A DNA stretch of 24,151 nucleotides, taken from IMG/VR virus record IMGVR_UViG_3300045936_000294, positions 1 to 24,151 of that record, one strand, 5' to 3'. A model generated the notes under the pieces. It was not told the DNA's origin and did not search any database. It saw nothing but the letters and a program-made list of their open reading frames with translations. Positions 1 to 6,185 of the stretch are shown here, piece by piece (position 1 is the stretch's first letter; every line of letters begins with the position of its first letter). Made by a program: the position numbers and the translations under genes. The DNA comes from a virus.

Positions 1-69
1 GCCAGGTGCTTCGCATGCGCGATCGCGCGGTGGAGAGGGGTCGAGATCCGCGGTGGCAGCGAGAATGAC

Positions 70-218
70 ATGGCGGGTGCCACGGGTGTTGTGGGTCCGG
101 CCGAGATGATGGGCAAGCACGCTAAGGTGATTCGGCGTCTTTGGCGTAGGTGTCCGTGTTGCCGTAGATCCGGGCGAATGGCAATGTCCTATTCACCCCG
201 CGTGGCACACCTGTCCTA
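70..218 (+). other. Apparent frame-shifted 5' part of the gene that follows
   Basis: A plausible start lies at ATG 70, two bases after a TGA (66-68) that closes a protein-like frame running in from the window edge. From 70 the first frame reads like coding sequence for about 25 residues (MAGATGVVGPAEMMGKHAKV). From 168 the third frame reads ANGNVLFTPRGTPVLLDEG without a stop into the ORF at 219. Between about 130 and 170 the second frame is the most protein-like (VFGVGVRVAVDPG). So two frame changes appear within about 45 bases. This may be real decay or an assembly error near a contig end. The alternative is that 70-218 is untranslated and the downstream gene starts at 219 without a visible ribosome site. 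Confidence 0.3.
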
Positions 219-1415
219 TTGGATGAAGGCGCCGTCCGCCGGCTGGTCCAGCAACGGATTGCGGTCGTTGGCGAGGCACTCAAGGACGTTTCTCTGGGCC
301 CAGACGACAACCTGGTCGTGAACGGCCGTGAACTTGAGCCGATGAAGCTTCAGGAGAATGGCGTGAGCTGGAAAGGCCATTACTACACCGATGCCCAACT
401 CGCGGCCCTTGAGAAGGTCCCCAGGAACATTCTCCCACCTCGGCAGCTTGCGGACATCAAGAACCTCAACGCCGCAGTCCGATCCGGTGCCGGCACGGCC
501 AAGGCCATCGACTACAATCCAGCCACGCGTGAGAAGGGTCGCACGGGCAAACGCAAATACGCCTCGATGGGCAGTAAGGCCTACGAGACCGTTCCTTTTG
601 CTTTCTTTATCAACAAGGAAGGCGGCATGGGGTTTGACGCTTTCGACATTGGACTGCTCGAACGCAAGCTCGCACGCTGGATGGACGATCCGAAGATCAA
701 GTCCAGGTTGGGTGCATGGAGTGATGACAGGGCCGTGATGGCCGATATATTCAAGTATATCGATAACCAGCGCCAGGGACTTCCCAACAGTTTGCACCTC
801 GATCGGGATCCCGTCGTGGCAGTTCAGAAACGGAACCTTATCACTGATCTTCTGGGAGGTGAGGCGGCCAAGGGAGCCTTGGGCGAATCCCGACTGAGCA
901 CGAAATCCAGCCGCGACAATCCCTGGCGCAGCTACCGGCTCGATCGGTTGAATCAAATGACCGACTCCAGCGGTCAGAACTTTCCTGTCCACTACGACGC
1001 GGTGAAGCAGAATTTGATGCCGGGCGGAGCGACCAAGCCGCTTCCTGGGACCGAAAGCAACCCCCTGCGTCCCGGGGTCACTCCGACGGCGGTAATAAAC
1101 CACATCAAGGCACAGTCCACCGTCGATCTGAGCCAGGGATTAATCACTGCAGGCGTTCCACGCGCACTGGCTCAAGAGATTGCCCAGGAGGCCTACTCCC
1201 AGAGCGAGCGAGTCGTCCGACGCAAGACCGCTCCGCACGAACGCGCCTATGCAATGCGAGCCAGTGAATTGATGGCGAGCCTGGGTCCGGACGATCTGGC
1301 TGCCATCAGCCAGGCGATGCTGAAAGGTGGCACCAAGGGCGCGAAGGAAGCAGCGAAGACGAAGCTCCAATTGGCGGCGAGCAAGCGAACCCGGCTCCGC
1401 ACCAAAGGCGGCTAA
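219..1415 (+). CDS. C-terminal part of a large phage protein (polyvalent or internal virion protein-like)
   Basis: The 398-aa open frame has no Shine-Dalgarno motif before ATG 219, and the same frame stays open and protein-like back to 168, so 219 is probably not the true start. The product is hydrophilic and mixed alpha/beta, with no membrane segment or signal peptide. A central block around residues 125-215 (FAFFINKEGG, AFDIGLLERKL, then a W-rich stretch and a conserved-looking DIFKYIDNQ) resembles, from memory, the ends of very large phage proteins that gather several domains (large polyvalent proteins). The C-terminal tail is basic and helical. Its stop overlaps the stop of the convergent minus-strand gene, so no terminator can lie between them. 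Position suggests the end of a late operon whose beginning is outside the window. Function is not established. Confidence 0.55.
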   Translation: MDEGAVRRLVQQRIAVVGEALKDVSLGPDDNLVVNGRELEPMKLQENGVSWKGHYYTDAQLAALEKVPRNILPPRQLADIKNLNAAVRSGAGTAKAIDYNPATREKGRTGKRKYASMGSKAYETVPFAFFINKEGGMGFDAFDIGLLERKLARWMDDPKIKSRLGAWSDDRAVMADIFKYIDNQRQGLPNSLHLDRDPVVAVQKRNLITDLLGGEAAKGALGESRLSTKSSRDNPWRSYRLDRLNQMTDSSGQNFPVHYDAVKQNLMPGGATKPLPGTESNPLRPGVTPTAVINHIKAQSTVDLSQGLITAGVPRALAQEIAQEAYSQSERVVRRKTAPHERAYAMRASELMASLGPDDLAAISQAMLKGGTKGAKEAAKTKLQLAASKRTRLRTKGG

Positions 1416-2014
1416 TAGCGCTCGGGAGGTAGGTGATAAATGATTTCTCCGTCCTTCCCGATGTCATGGATGGCGGGATTCGGGATGACGGGCGGAGCGG
1501 CCGGCGGCTCCCAGTCGGGAGGAATTCCGGCCGCTGTCAGTAGTGCCGGATTCCCAAAGACAGGGTAATCTTTTCCGGTGCGGCGCTTGTACTCAATCTG
1601 TTGCGCGATGAATCGCTCTCTGTTCTTCCGAACTTTGCGCCTCCACTCGCCCTCTTCCTTCTCCCGTTGGTCCAACCGTGCCGCCACTTCCCCAACCCTA
1701 GGCAGGAAATAGTCCTGGTCTTGACGAGCCTCAATGGGGCCGCGGCGTTCTGCTTCTTCTCGATCTCCAAAGGGTCCATAGCTTCGGTGGAAACGGGTGC
1801 TTGTGCTACAAGCAATGTAACACCATTCAGGCGAGTTGCCGTATTTCTCGGCGCGGCCTTCGAATGGGTCCACCACTTTCTTGCTGCCGAGCAGTCCTGA
1901 GACAAGCGTAATGGCAACCATCAGAAAGATCCCGCTTGCGAAGCCCCATCCGACCTGAACTGGGAATTTCAATGCCAGCCAAACGCCGATCATTACCACG
2001 ACAAATGTTTTCAT
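1412..2014 (-). CDS. Membrane protein of unknown function with two N-terminal helices
   Basis: 200 aa. The start at ATG 2014 is chosen because GAGGA lies ten bases upstream on the minus strand and the product then begins directly with a hydrophobic segment (MKTFVVVMIGVWLALKF). A second hydrophobic helix covers about residues 24-43. The rest is soluble: a Cys/Trp patch (EWCYIACSTS, residues 63-72), a long charged helical stretch (about 88-145, many E, R and K), and a proline-rich tail. This suggests a small anchored protein with a cytoplasmic or periplasmic coiled stalk. I do not recognise a family. It is transcribed opposite to the phage operons and converges on the preceding gene with overlapping stop codons. 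A perfect TTGACA sits at 2066-2071 on the minus strand but no convincing -10 follows it. Confidence 0.65.
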   Translation of the reverse strand: MKTFVVVMIGVWLALKFPVQVGWGFASGIFLMVAITLVSGLLGSKKVVDPFEGRAEKYGNSPEWCYIACSTSTRFHRSYGPFGDREEAERRGPIEARQDQDYFLPRVGEVAARLDQREKEEGEWRRKVRKNRERFIAQQIEYKRRTGKDYPVFGNPALLTAAGIPPDWEPPAAPPVIPNPAIHDIGKDGEIIYHLPPERY

Positions 2015-2189
2015 TCTGCGCTTATCCTCATTTTTAACTAGTACAGATCCAGACGCAGGAATGTATGTCAAATTCGATTGAATCCATGAATAAAGGTACC
2101 TGAGCAAAACTCAACCAGCCTGATTTGTTACTGTACTGGAGTTTAGTGAGACCAAAGACTGACCGCTAATCTGCACTCAGAGCTAGCAT

Positions 2190-2230
2190 GGTGTACCCAA
2201 CGATGAACCTCGTGTACCGAAGAGTGTACC
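2190..2230. repeat. Three direct GTGTACC repeats
   Basis: GTGTACC occurs at 2191-2197, 2212-2218 and 2224-2230, all in the same orientation, spaced 21 and 12 bases apart. The last copy overlaps the -35 position of the promoter proposed just downstream and is followed by an AT-rich stretch. Such spacing fits either operators for a ribbon-helix-helix or HTH regulator, two of which are encoded by the operon that follows, or origin-type iterons next to an unwinding region. The reverse-complement core recurs inside the third gene of the operon (3710-3729). Confidence 0.5.
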
Positions 2231-2253
2231 GAGCGAATTATTTGATTTATAAT
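2225..2253 (+). promoter_or_regulatory. Likely early promoter with perfect TATAAT
   Basis: TATAAT lies at 2248-2253. At 17 bases upstream is TGTACC (2225-2230), a poor -35 match that coincides with the third GTGTACC repeat, so a protein bound there would cover the promoter. It points toward the rightward early operon, leaving a leader of about 320 bases before the first supported gene at 2584. Inference from motifs only. Confidence 0.4.
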
Positions 2254-2429
2254 ATCCTGAACTGCAACGATTGATTGTTTGATTCTCCCTGCTTAACCGT
2301 CAGAAACTGGCAGCCGACATGTCCCGGCGGTTGCAAGGAAATGTTCATCCCCTGCAATCCGAGCATCGCGCGGCCAATCTTTTCCGCCTGATATGAATTT
2401 GATTCATTATTCGGCTTCATCTGACTCAT
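2247..2429 (-). CDS. Possible small protein in the control region
   Basis: This 60-aa frame on the minus strand begins MSQMKPNNESNSYQAEK at ATG 2429. Its composition is protein-like, with mixed codons and a hydrophobic pattern in the second half, and nothing better competes for this stretch. No clear Shine-Dalgarno motif precedes it. If real it would be divergent from the early operon, start next to the dyads at 2442-2482, and end against the TATAAT of the rightward promoter: the place where phages often keep a small regulator. No family recognised. It may equally be chance. Confidence 0.3.
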   Translation of the reverse strand: MSQMKPNNESNSYQAEKIGRAMLGLQGMNISLQPPGHVGCQFLTVKQGESNNQSLQFRIL

Positions 2430-2441
2430 GGTTGTTGCCCA

Positions 2442-2482
2442 CTGTGATTGTTAAACCGTGTAACTGTTACTCAATGTCACAG
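2442..2482. promoter_or_regulatory. Overlapping dyads, possible operator
   Basis: CTGTGATTG (2442-2450) faces CAATGTCACAG (2472-2482), giving a 6-bp perfect outer arm plus a partial inner arm. Inside lies a separate perfect inverted repeat GTAAC-T-GTTAC (2460-2470). The two dyads have slightly different centres. The stretch sits just upstream of the small minus-strand ORF and about 100 bases before the early operon start, an operator-like position. No binding protein can be named. Confidence 0.3.
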
Positions 2483-2583
2483 GTTTTGCAATGGTCAGGA
2501 TTTGTTATTGGACCGTCCCTAAATTTCATTTGCATTCTGCCTTGTCTTATCCGTGCAACTTGCCAAAGGTTATTATCCCCAAG

Positions 2584-2790
2584 ATGAATGCATCTGATGA
2601 ACGTGTGGGTCGTCGGGGAACACTGACAATCACTGCTCCCTTGGCAGATCTCAATCGATTCAAGGCCGCGGCAGCCGCGGAAGACCGTTCCGTGTCCAAC
2701 TGGGTTTTGCGCGCGCTCAGGCGCGAACTGGAAGCCCAGAATTCGCCCCCTGGTCAACGGATTGTGGATCAGGAGGAGGTTGCTGCGTGA
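2584..2790 (+). CDS. Ribbon-helix-helix DNA-binding protein
   Basis: 68 aa. The open frame begins earlier (2491), but the residues before ATG 2584 are encoded by AT-rich leader and look non-coding, and AAAGG lies about 14 bases upstream. The core LTITAPLADLNRFKAAA followed by DRSVSNWVLRALRRELE has the beta strand and two helices of the Arc/CopG/MetJ fold: strand residues about 14-19, helix A about 21-31, helix B about 36-48. Proteins of this kind bind DNA as dimers on short direct or inverted repeats and often control their own operon. The GTGTACC repeats upstream are the obvious candidate site. Its stop overlaps the next start (GTGA), so it is translationally coupled to the HTH protein behind it. 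Confidence 0.7.
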   Translation: MNASDERVGRRGTLTITAPLADLNRFKAAAAAEDRSVSNWVLRALRRELEAQNSPPGQRIVDQEEVAA

Positions 2791-3053
2791 AGACAAAGGA
2801 ACCTGCTGCACCACCAGGTCCTTGGGAAATCGGCCAAGCTGTCGAGATTTTACGGTCTGCCGGTTTTCAAGTGCTGGTAAACACTCGCATTAAACTGTGC
2901 ACCGTCGCAGAGGCGGCCGCCGCTCTTTCTGTTCATCCTGACTGGGTTAAGACCCACTTGGATCGTTTCCCGGGTGCGGTGAGGTTGCCTGGCGGACACC
3001 TACGGATCCCGGTGGACGATATTTTGAGTTTTCTTAAGAACTCTCCCCTTTGA
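2787..3053 (+). CDS. Excisionase/MerR-like helix-turn-helix protein
   Basis: 88 aa, GTG start overlapping the previous stop by four bases. The C-terminal half (about residues 37-86) is a winged helix-turn-helix of the helix_turn_helix_17 / excisionase type: LCTVAEAAAALSVHPDWVKTHLDRF, then a wing GAVRLPGGHLRIPVDDILSFL. This pattern binds DNA directly in phage Xis and in many small regulators. The first 30 residues form a separate proline-rich lead-in with a short helix. Without an integrase in the window, a regulator or accessory replication role is as likely as excision. Confidence 0.65.
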   Translation: MKTKEPAAPPGPWEIGQAVEILRSAGFQVLVNTRIKLCTVAEAAAALSVHPDWVKTHLDRFPGAVRLPGGHLRIPVDDILSFLKNSPL

Positions 3054-3055
3054 TT

Positions 3056-3844
3056 ATGGAACGGTTGCCAGGCGTTGATGAAATCGGGAACGCGTGCATC
3101 AAGGTCGCGGAAGAGCTTGCTGGGCAGCCCGAGCTTTTCGATGCAACTTTACTGCCTATTGACATTCCAGTGCTGCGGAGCGCGAAGACATTTGCCAGGA
3201 CAGGAAAGATTGCTTGTAAGGACGACGCCACCGCAATGGCTGTGGCCGTGTGCAAGCTCGGCGGTTTGTCTGATCGTGAGACATCGCGCAGGACAGGCGT
3301 CACTGCCTCCACGGTTCCCGCGATCATGAGAGCCCTCGAGGTTTCCGGACGTATCCCCTCCGCTCATCGTAGGCTGGCAACATCGCTGGTGGAGTTGGCG
3401 GGCGCCAGCGCTCAGGAGATGCAACGCATAATAGTCGATGCAGACGGCAACTGGTCTCCTCAAAGTGCAGCGGCTATTAGATCGTTATCTATACTTATGG
3501 GCGTCGCCGTCGATAAGTCGCAGCTATTGACCGGTCAGGCGACGCAGATTGTGGAACAAAGAGCGAGCGTGGATCACGCGGCGGACTGGGAAAGGAAACT
3601 GCGTCAGGTGTTCCCGGCAGACAATGTAGATATAAGTCCAGCTCCTCCTGATCCACAATCAGGTGCAGTCATTTCTAACTACCTTGCACCCAACACATCC
3701 ACCGAATTGGGTACACCAGAGAGTACACCAAACCGCGATTTCCTTGTGAACGATCGGCGGCCCGAGCCTCTCGAGGTGGCCCTCCTGGGGGCGGGGGGGG
3801 TCGAACTTTCCCGCGGCGGCGGGAGCGGCGACGCATTTCCCTGA
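3056..3844 (+). CDS. HTH-domain phage protein of unknown role
   Basis: 262 aa from ATG 3056 (a TTG at 3050 overlaps the previous stop and is an alternative start). An HTH unit lies around residues 68-95 (KLGGLSDRETSRRTGVTAST VPAIMR region): a helix, a turn at SDRET, and a recognition helix at VTASTVPAI. A further all-helical block runs to about residue 175. The last 90 residues are low in order and probably variable; they carry two inverse copies of the upstream GTGTACC core at DNA level. A run of eight G (3793-3800) lies near the end; loss of one G would fuse this frame to the next gene. It could be a regulator or a small-terminase-like protein. Confidence 0.6.
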   Translation: MERLPGVDEIGNACIKVAEELAGQPELFDATLLPIDIPVLRSAKTFARTGKIACKDDATAMAVAVCKLGGLSDRETSRRTGVTASTVPAIMRALEVSGRIPSAHRRLATSLVELAGASAQEMQRIIVDADGNWSPQSAAAIRSLSILMGVAVDKSQLLTGQATQIVEQRASVDHAADWERKLRQVFPADNVDISPAPPDPQSGAVISNYLAPNTSTELGTPESTPNRDFLVNDRRPEPLEVALLGAGGVELSRGGGSGDAFP

Positions 3845-3851
3845 ACAACTT

Positions 3852-4334
3852 ATGTCACAAGTCGCCCAGCCTCTCCCGTCCGATTCCCCCTTCCCCTGGC
3901 GGGAGGATGTCCTCGTCCAGGTGATTGGTCTCGCCCGGCGGGAGCTCAAGGAACTGAGGGCTCGCTCCGTCCAGGGAACCGACTGGGAAAAGATCGGCTC
4001 GTCCATTTGCTGGTCCGACCAGGCGGTCGCCCATCTTGTGCCCGTCCCCGTACCTAACGCGGAAAATCCAGCTTTCCCCGCTGATCCCTCTCCCCTCACA
4101 ACGCTCCGCGTCGTCAAAGCCAGCTTCCCTAACACTCGTGTATTGCATGCCATCCATGAAAATAACGGCCACGCCGGTGCCATCCCGGTGCGGGTCAAGG
4201 ATGCGCGTCTCTTTCGTCCCGGAATGAAAATCCTGGCGCGGCCAGCCCTCGTGGGCTCCGCCTGGGAATTCATGGGAAACCCGGATCGGCCCGAGGTTGG
4301 TCCGCGGCCGCCCCGCTGGCCGGGTCGATGGTAA
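3852..4334 (+). CDS. Hypothetical protein, possibly the second half of a frameshifted gene
   Basis: 160 aa from ATG 3852, which has no Shine-Dalgarno motif. Upstream of the ATG the frame stays open and protein-like through the G8 tract of the preceding gene (GSNFPAAAGAATHFPEQL), so the two ORFs may be one gene in some genomes or by frameshift. The N-terminal 60 residues are helical (VLVQVIGLARRELKELRARS), followed by a proline-rich linker and a small beta-rich domain (AGAIPVRVKDARLFRPGMKI). The basic, proline-rich C-terminus overlaps the start region of the next gene. I do not recognise it. Its place between HTH proteins and the replication gene marks it as an early phage gene. Confidence 0.5.
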   Translation: MSQVAQPLPSDSPFPWREDVLVQVIGLARRELKELRARSVQGTDWEKIGSSICWSDQAVAHLVPVPVPNAENPAFPADPSPLTTLRVVKASFPNTRVLHAIHENNGHAGAIPVRVKDARLFRPGMKILARPALVGSAWEFMGNPDRPEVGPRPPRWPGRW

Positions 4335-4348
4335 AGAAAAAAGGAAAC

Positions 4349-4591
4349 ATGAACTGCGCACGAATCAACACGCTCAAGGAGCTCATCGCCCAGGTCAATG
4401 TGGTCCGAGTGGGCCTCGAGAATCTCATGATCAGCGAATCGAAACTCCCACCCAGCTCGATCGGCCCGGGCCCTGCCCCGAAAAAGGCCACGCCGGCCCC
4501 ACAGCCCCCGCTGCCCGCCCCGGACGTGATCCTGGGGAAAACCTATTTCAAGGACCTCCGCCAGGAGGTCCAGTCCGCACTGAAAAAATGA
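4349..4591 (+). CDS. Small hypothetical early protein
   Basis: 80 aa from ATG 4349, preferred over ATG 4328 because AAGGA lies four bases upstream (AAAAAAGGAAACATG). It has a leucine-rich N-terminal helix (about residues 5-27), a proline/alanine-rich linker (35-62) and a short charged C-terminal helix (LGKTYFKDLRQEVQSALKK). No cysteines, membrane segment or known motif. Two helices joined by a flexible linker fit an adaptor, but no function can be assigned. Confidence 0.5.
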   Translation: MNCARINTLKELIAQVNVVRVGLENLMISESKLPPSSIGPGPAPKKATPAPQPPLPAPDVILGKTYFKDLRQEVQSALKK

Positions 4592-4645
4592 TCTAACACT
4601 GATCCCCAACCCCATCCCCGGAGACAACGCCGGGTTATCAAGTCA

Positions 4646-5434
4646 ATGCCAGAGCGAATTCTCAGGCCGGGCATCCTCACCAGCGAGAGCATCGACACGC
4701 TCTCTTACCCTGAAGAAGTGTTCTTTCGACGCCTCATGAGCATCGTGGATGACTTCGGGCGCTATGACGGAAGGCCAAAGATTCTCAAGGCTGCATTGTA
4801 TCCTCTAAGACTCGAACAGATTCGTGACGCCGACTTAGCAACGTGGATTCGGGCGACTGAAGAAGCCGGGCTAGTACGTGTCTATGCTGTTGACGGTAAA
4901 GAGTACCTGCAGATCGAGAAATTTGACCAACGAATGCGTGCCAAAAAGAGCAAGTGGCCGCCGCCTGATGCCGTCACGCGCACGCATCCGCGTGCGGATG
5001 CCGTCACGCGCACGCATCGGCGGACATCCGCAACGGAGTCGGAGGCGGAGACGAAGTCGGAATCGGAATCGAAATCGGAGGCGGAATCGGCCACATCCGA
5101 TCCTGTCGAGCTTCCCCATGGGTTCCCTCGTGAATTCGGGCCGAAAGTCATTGCTTTGGTCCATTCCGCCCAACAGGTCGGCACCCCGCCAATACCGGCT
5201 GATTTCATCGAAGATCAGTGGCGGCTGGCCAAATCTCGAGGTGGGTGTGACACGAAAAGGCCGATCGCAGACTTCGCGAATCATTGCATCGTCCATTGGC
5301 GATGGACTCAAAGCCGCCAACGCGCGGCCAACGGCTCACCCGCTACGGCTTCTCGCTCCACCGCGGCCGAGCGTGCCTTTGCTGGCGAAGTCCGCACCGG
5401 AATCACGCTCAAAGCGCGTAAACTCGATGCCTGA
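4646..5434 (+). CDS. Phage replication initiation protein (winged-helix primosomal type)
   Basis: 262 aa. The N-terminal 100 residues (RILRPGILTSESIDTLSYPEEVFFRRLMSIVDDFGRYDG pattern, abbreviated here as PGILTSESIDTLSYPEE and FFRRLMSIVDDFGRYDG) are characteristic of phage replication proteins with a winged-helix domain that sit directly before a DnaC-type loader. Next comes a 10-residue tandem repeat (DAVTRTH at 108 and 118), then a Ser/Glu-rich linker (about 129-150) and a C-terminal helical domain with a W-rich stretch that probably contacts the loader or helicase. By family analogy it recognises the phage origin and recruits the loader. The repeat and linker DNA may itself be an origin, as in lambda O. 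The gene overlaps the loader gene by eight bases. No clear ribosome site precedes ATG 4646. Confidence 0.75.
   Translation: MPERILRPGILTSESIDTLSYPEEVFFRRLMSIVDDFGRYDGRPKILKAALYPLRLEQIRDADLATWIRATEEAGLVRVYAVDGKEYLQIEKFDQRMRAKKSKWPPPDAVTRTHPRADAVTRTHRRTSATESEAETKSESESKSEAESATSDPVELPHGFPREFGPKVIALVHSAQQVGTPPIPADFIEDQWRLAKSRGGCDTKRPIADFANHCIVHWRWTQSRQRAANGSPATASRSTAAERAFAGEVRTGITLKARKLDA
4967..5017 (+). repeat. 21-bp direct repeat with embedded palindrome
   Basis: The 21-bp unit starting GATGCCGTCACGCGC occurs at 4967-4987 and 4997-5017, a 30-base period that keeps the reading frame (10 codons). Between them GCATCCGC-GT-GCGGATGC (4984-5001) is a perfect 8-bp-arm palindrome. It is followed by a purine-rich strand with a loose six-base period of TCGGAA/TCGGAG type (about 5037-5092). 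Confidence 0.75.
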
Positions 5435-6185
5435 GAACCCGCCCATTCCCCATGAGTCCGGCGCCGGGGCCAATGGTAACACCGACGCCCCTGACCTGGG
5501 CATCGCGAAGGATATCGAACGGGTCCTGGAGCGAATCAGTGCCCTGCCTTTGAGCGAAGAAGACCAATCGGCCTTCGCCGACGACGAACTCTTCCGCCAG
5601 CTCCGCCGGGATGCCTTCTTGGAGGCTCGGTCTGTCCGATGGTGGAAGGCTCGGAACGAGGCCTTCGGCAAGCCCGCCTGCGAGGAACCCGACCCAAGCT
5701 CCGCTCCCAGGTGGAACGCTGCCTGGCAAGCCGTTCGGACCATCCTGCTCGATCGGGGTGTTCAGGGCCCGATCATCCTCCTGGCGGGGCACACTCGCAC
5801 GGGAAAGACCCTCCTCGCCACGGGTGCCGGCCTCCTGATGATTCGCCGCAAGAAGCGGGTTTTGTATAACACCTGGTTCCGGGTAGGACTCGACTTCGAA
5901 GAATCGATGAAGCCGGAGTCCGATCGTTCCCGCCGTGAGATCCTGGATGACCTATGCGGCCCCTGGCTCCTCATCCTGGATGAGATCTCGGGCGGCATCG
6001 ATAGCGAAGCCAATGTCCGGATATTTCGCCAGCTCATCACCGAGCGTGAAGGCGCGTGCAAGCCCACGATTCTCATCTCCAATCACAGCCTCACGGAGAT
6101 CGAGCGATTTCTGCCCGAGAGCATCATGTCTCGGATCGAGCACAGCGACGCTGTCATTGACTTCAACTGGAGCCGACTCGATTGA
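5427..6185 (+). CDS. DnaC-like AAA+ helicase loader
   Basis: 252 aa from ATG 5427; the longer open frame starting at 4878 is an overlap with the replication gene and is not used. Walker A is GHTRTGKT (residues 121-128), Walker B LLILDE (181-186), and a sensor-1 type Asn follows in ILISNHS (215-221). SRIEH (235-239) fits the arginine-finger region of the DnaC/IstB group. The N-terminal 100 residues are helical and would bind the helicase. It loads the replicative helicase on the origin in the cytoplasm, with ATP as switch. It overlaps the replication gene before it by eight bases and the helicase gene behind it by four, so all three are likely made together. Confidence 0.88.
   Translation: MPENPPIPHESGAGANGNTDAPDLGIAKDIERVLERISALPLSEEDQSAFADDELFRQLRRDAFLEARSVRWWKARNEAFGKPACEEPDPSSAPRWNAAWQAVRTILLDRGVQGPIILLAGHTRTGKTLLATGAGLLMIRRKKRVLYNTWFRVGLDFEESMKPESDRSRREILDDLCGPWLLILDEISGGIDSEANVRIFRQLITEREGACKPTILISNHSLTEIERFLPESIMSRIEHSDAVIDFNWSRLD

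Noticed and set aside
216-1103. Minus-strand ORF of 295 codons opposite the first gene
   Set aside because: Antisense shadow with no ribosome site; the plus strand frame is longer and more protein-like.
2787-3053. Excisionase as proof of a temperate phage
   Set aside because: The HTH type is used by many regulators, and no integrase or attachment site is seen in the window.
4878-5426. Upstream 183 codons of the loader ORF as coding
   Set aside because: They overlap the replication gene in another frame and are Arg/Ser-rich; the loader starts at ATG 5427 at the usual overlap.
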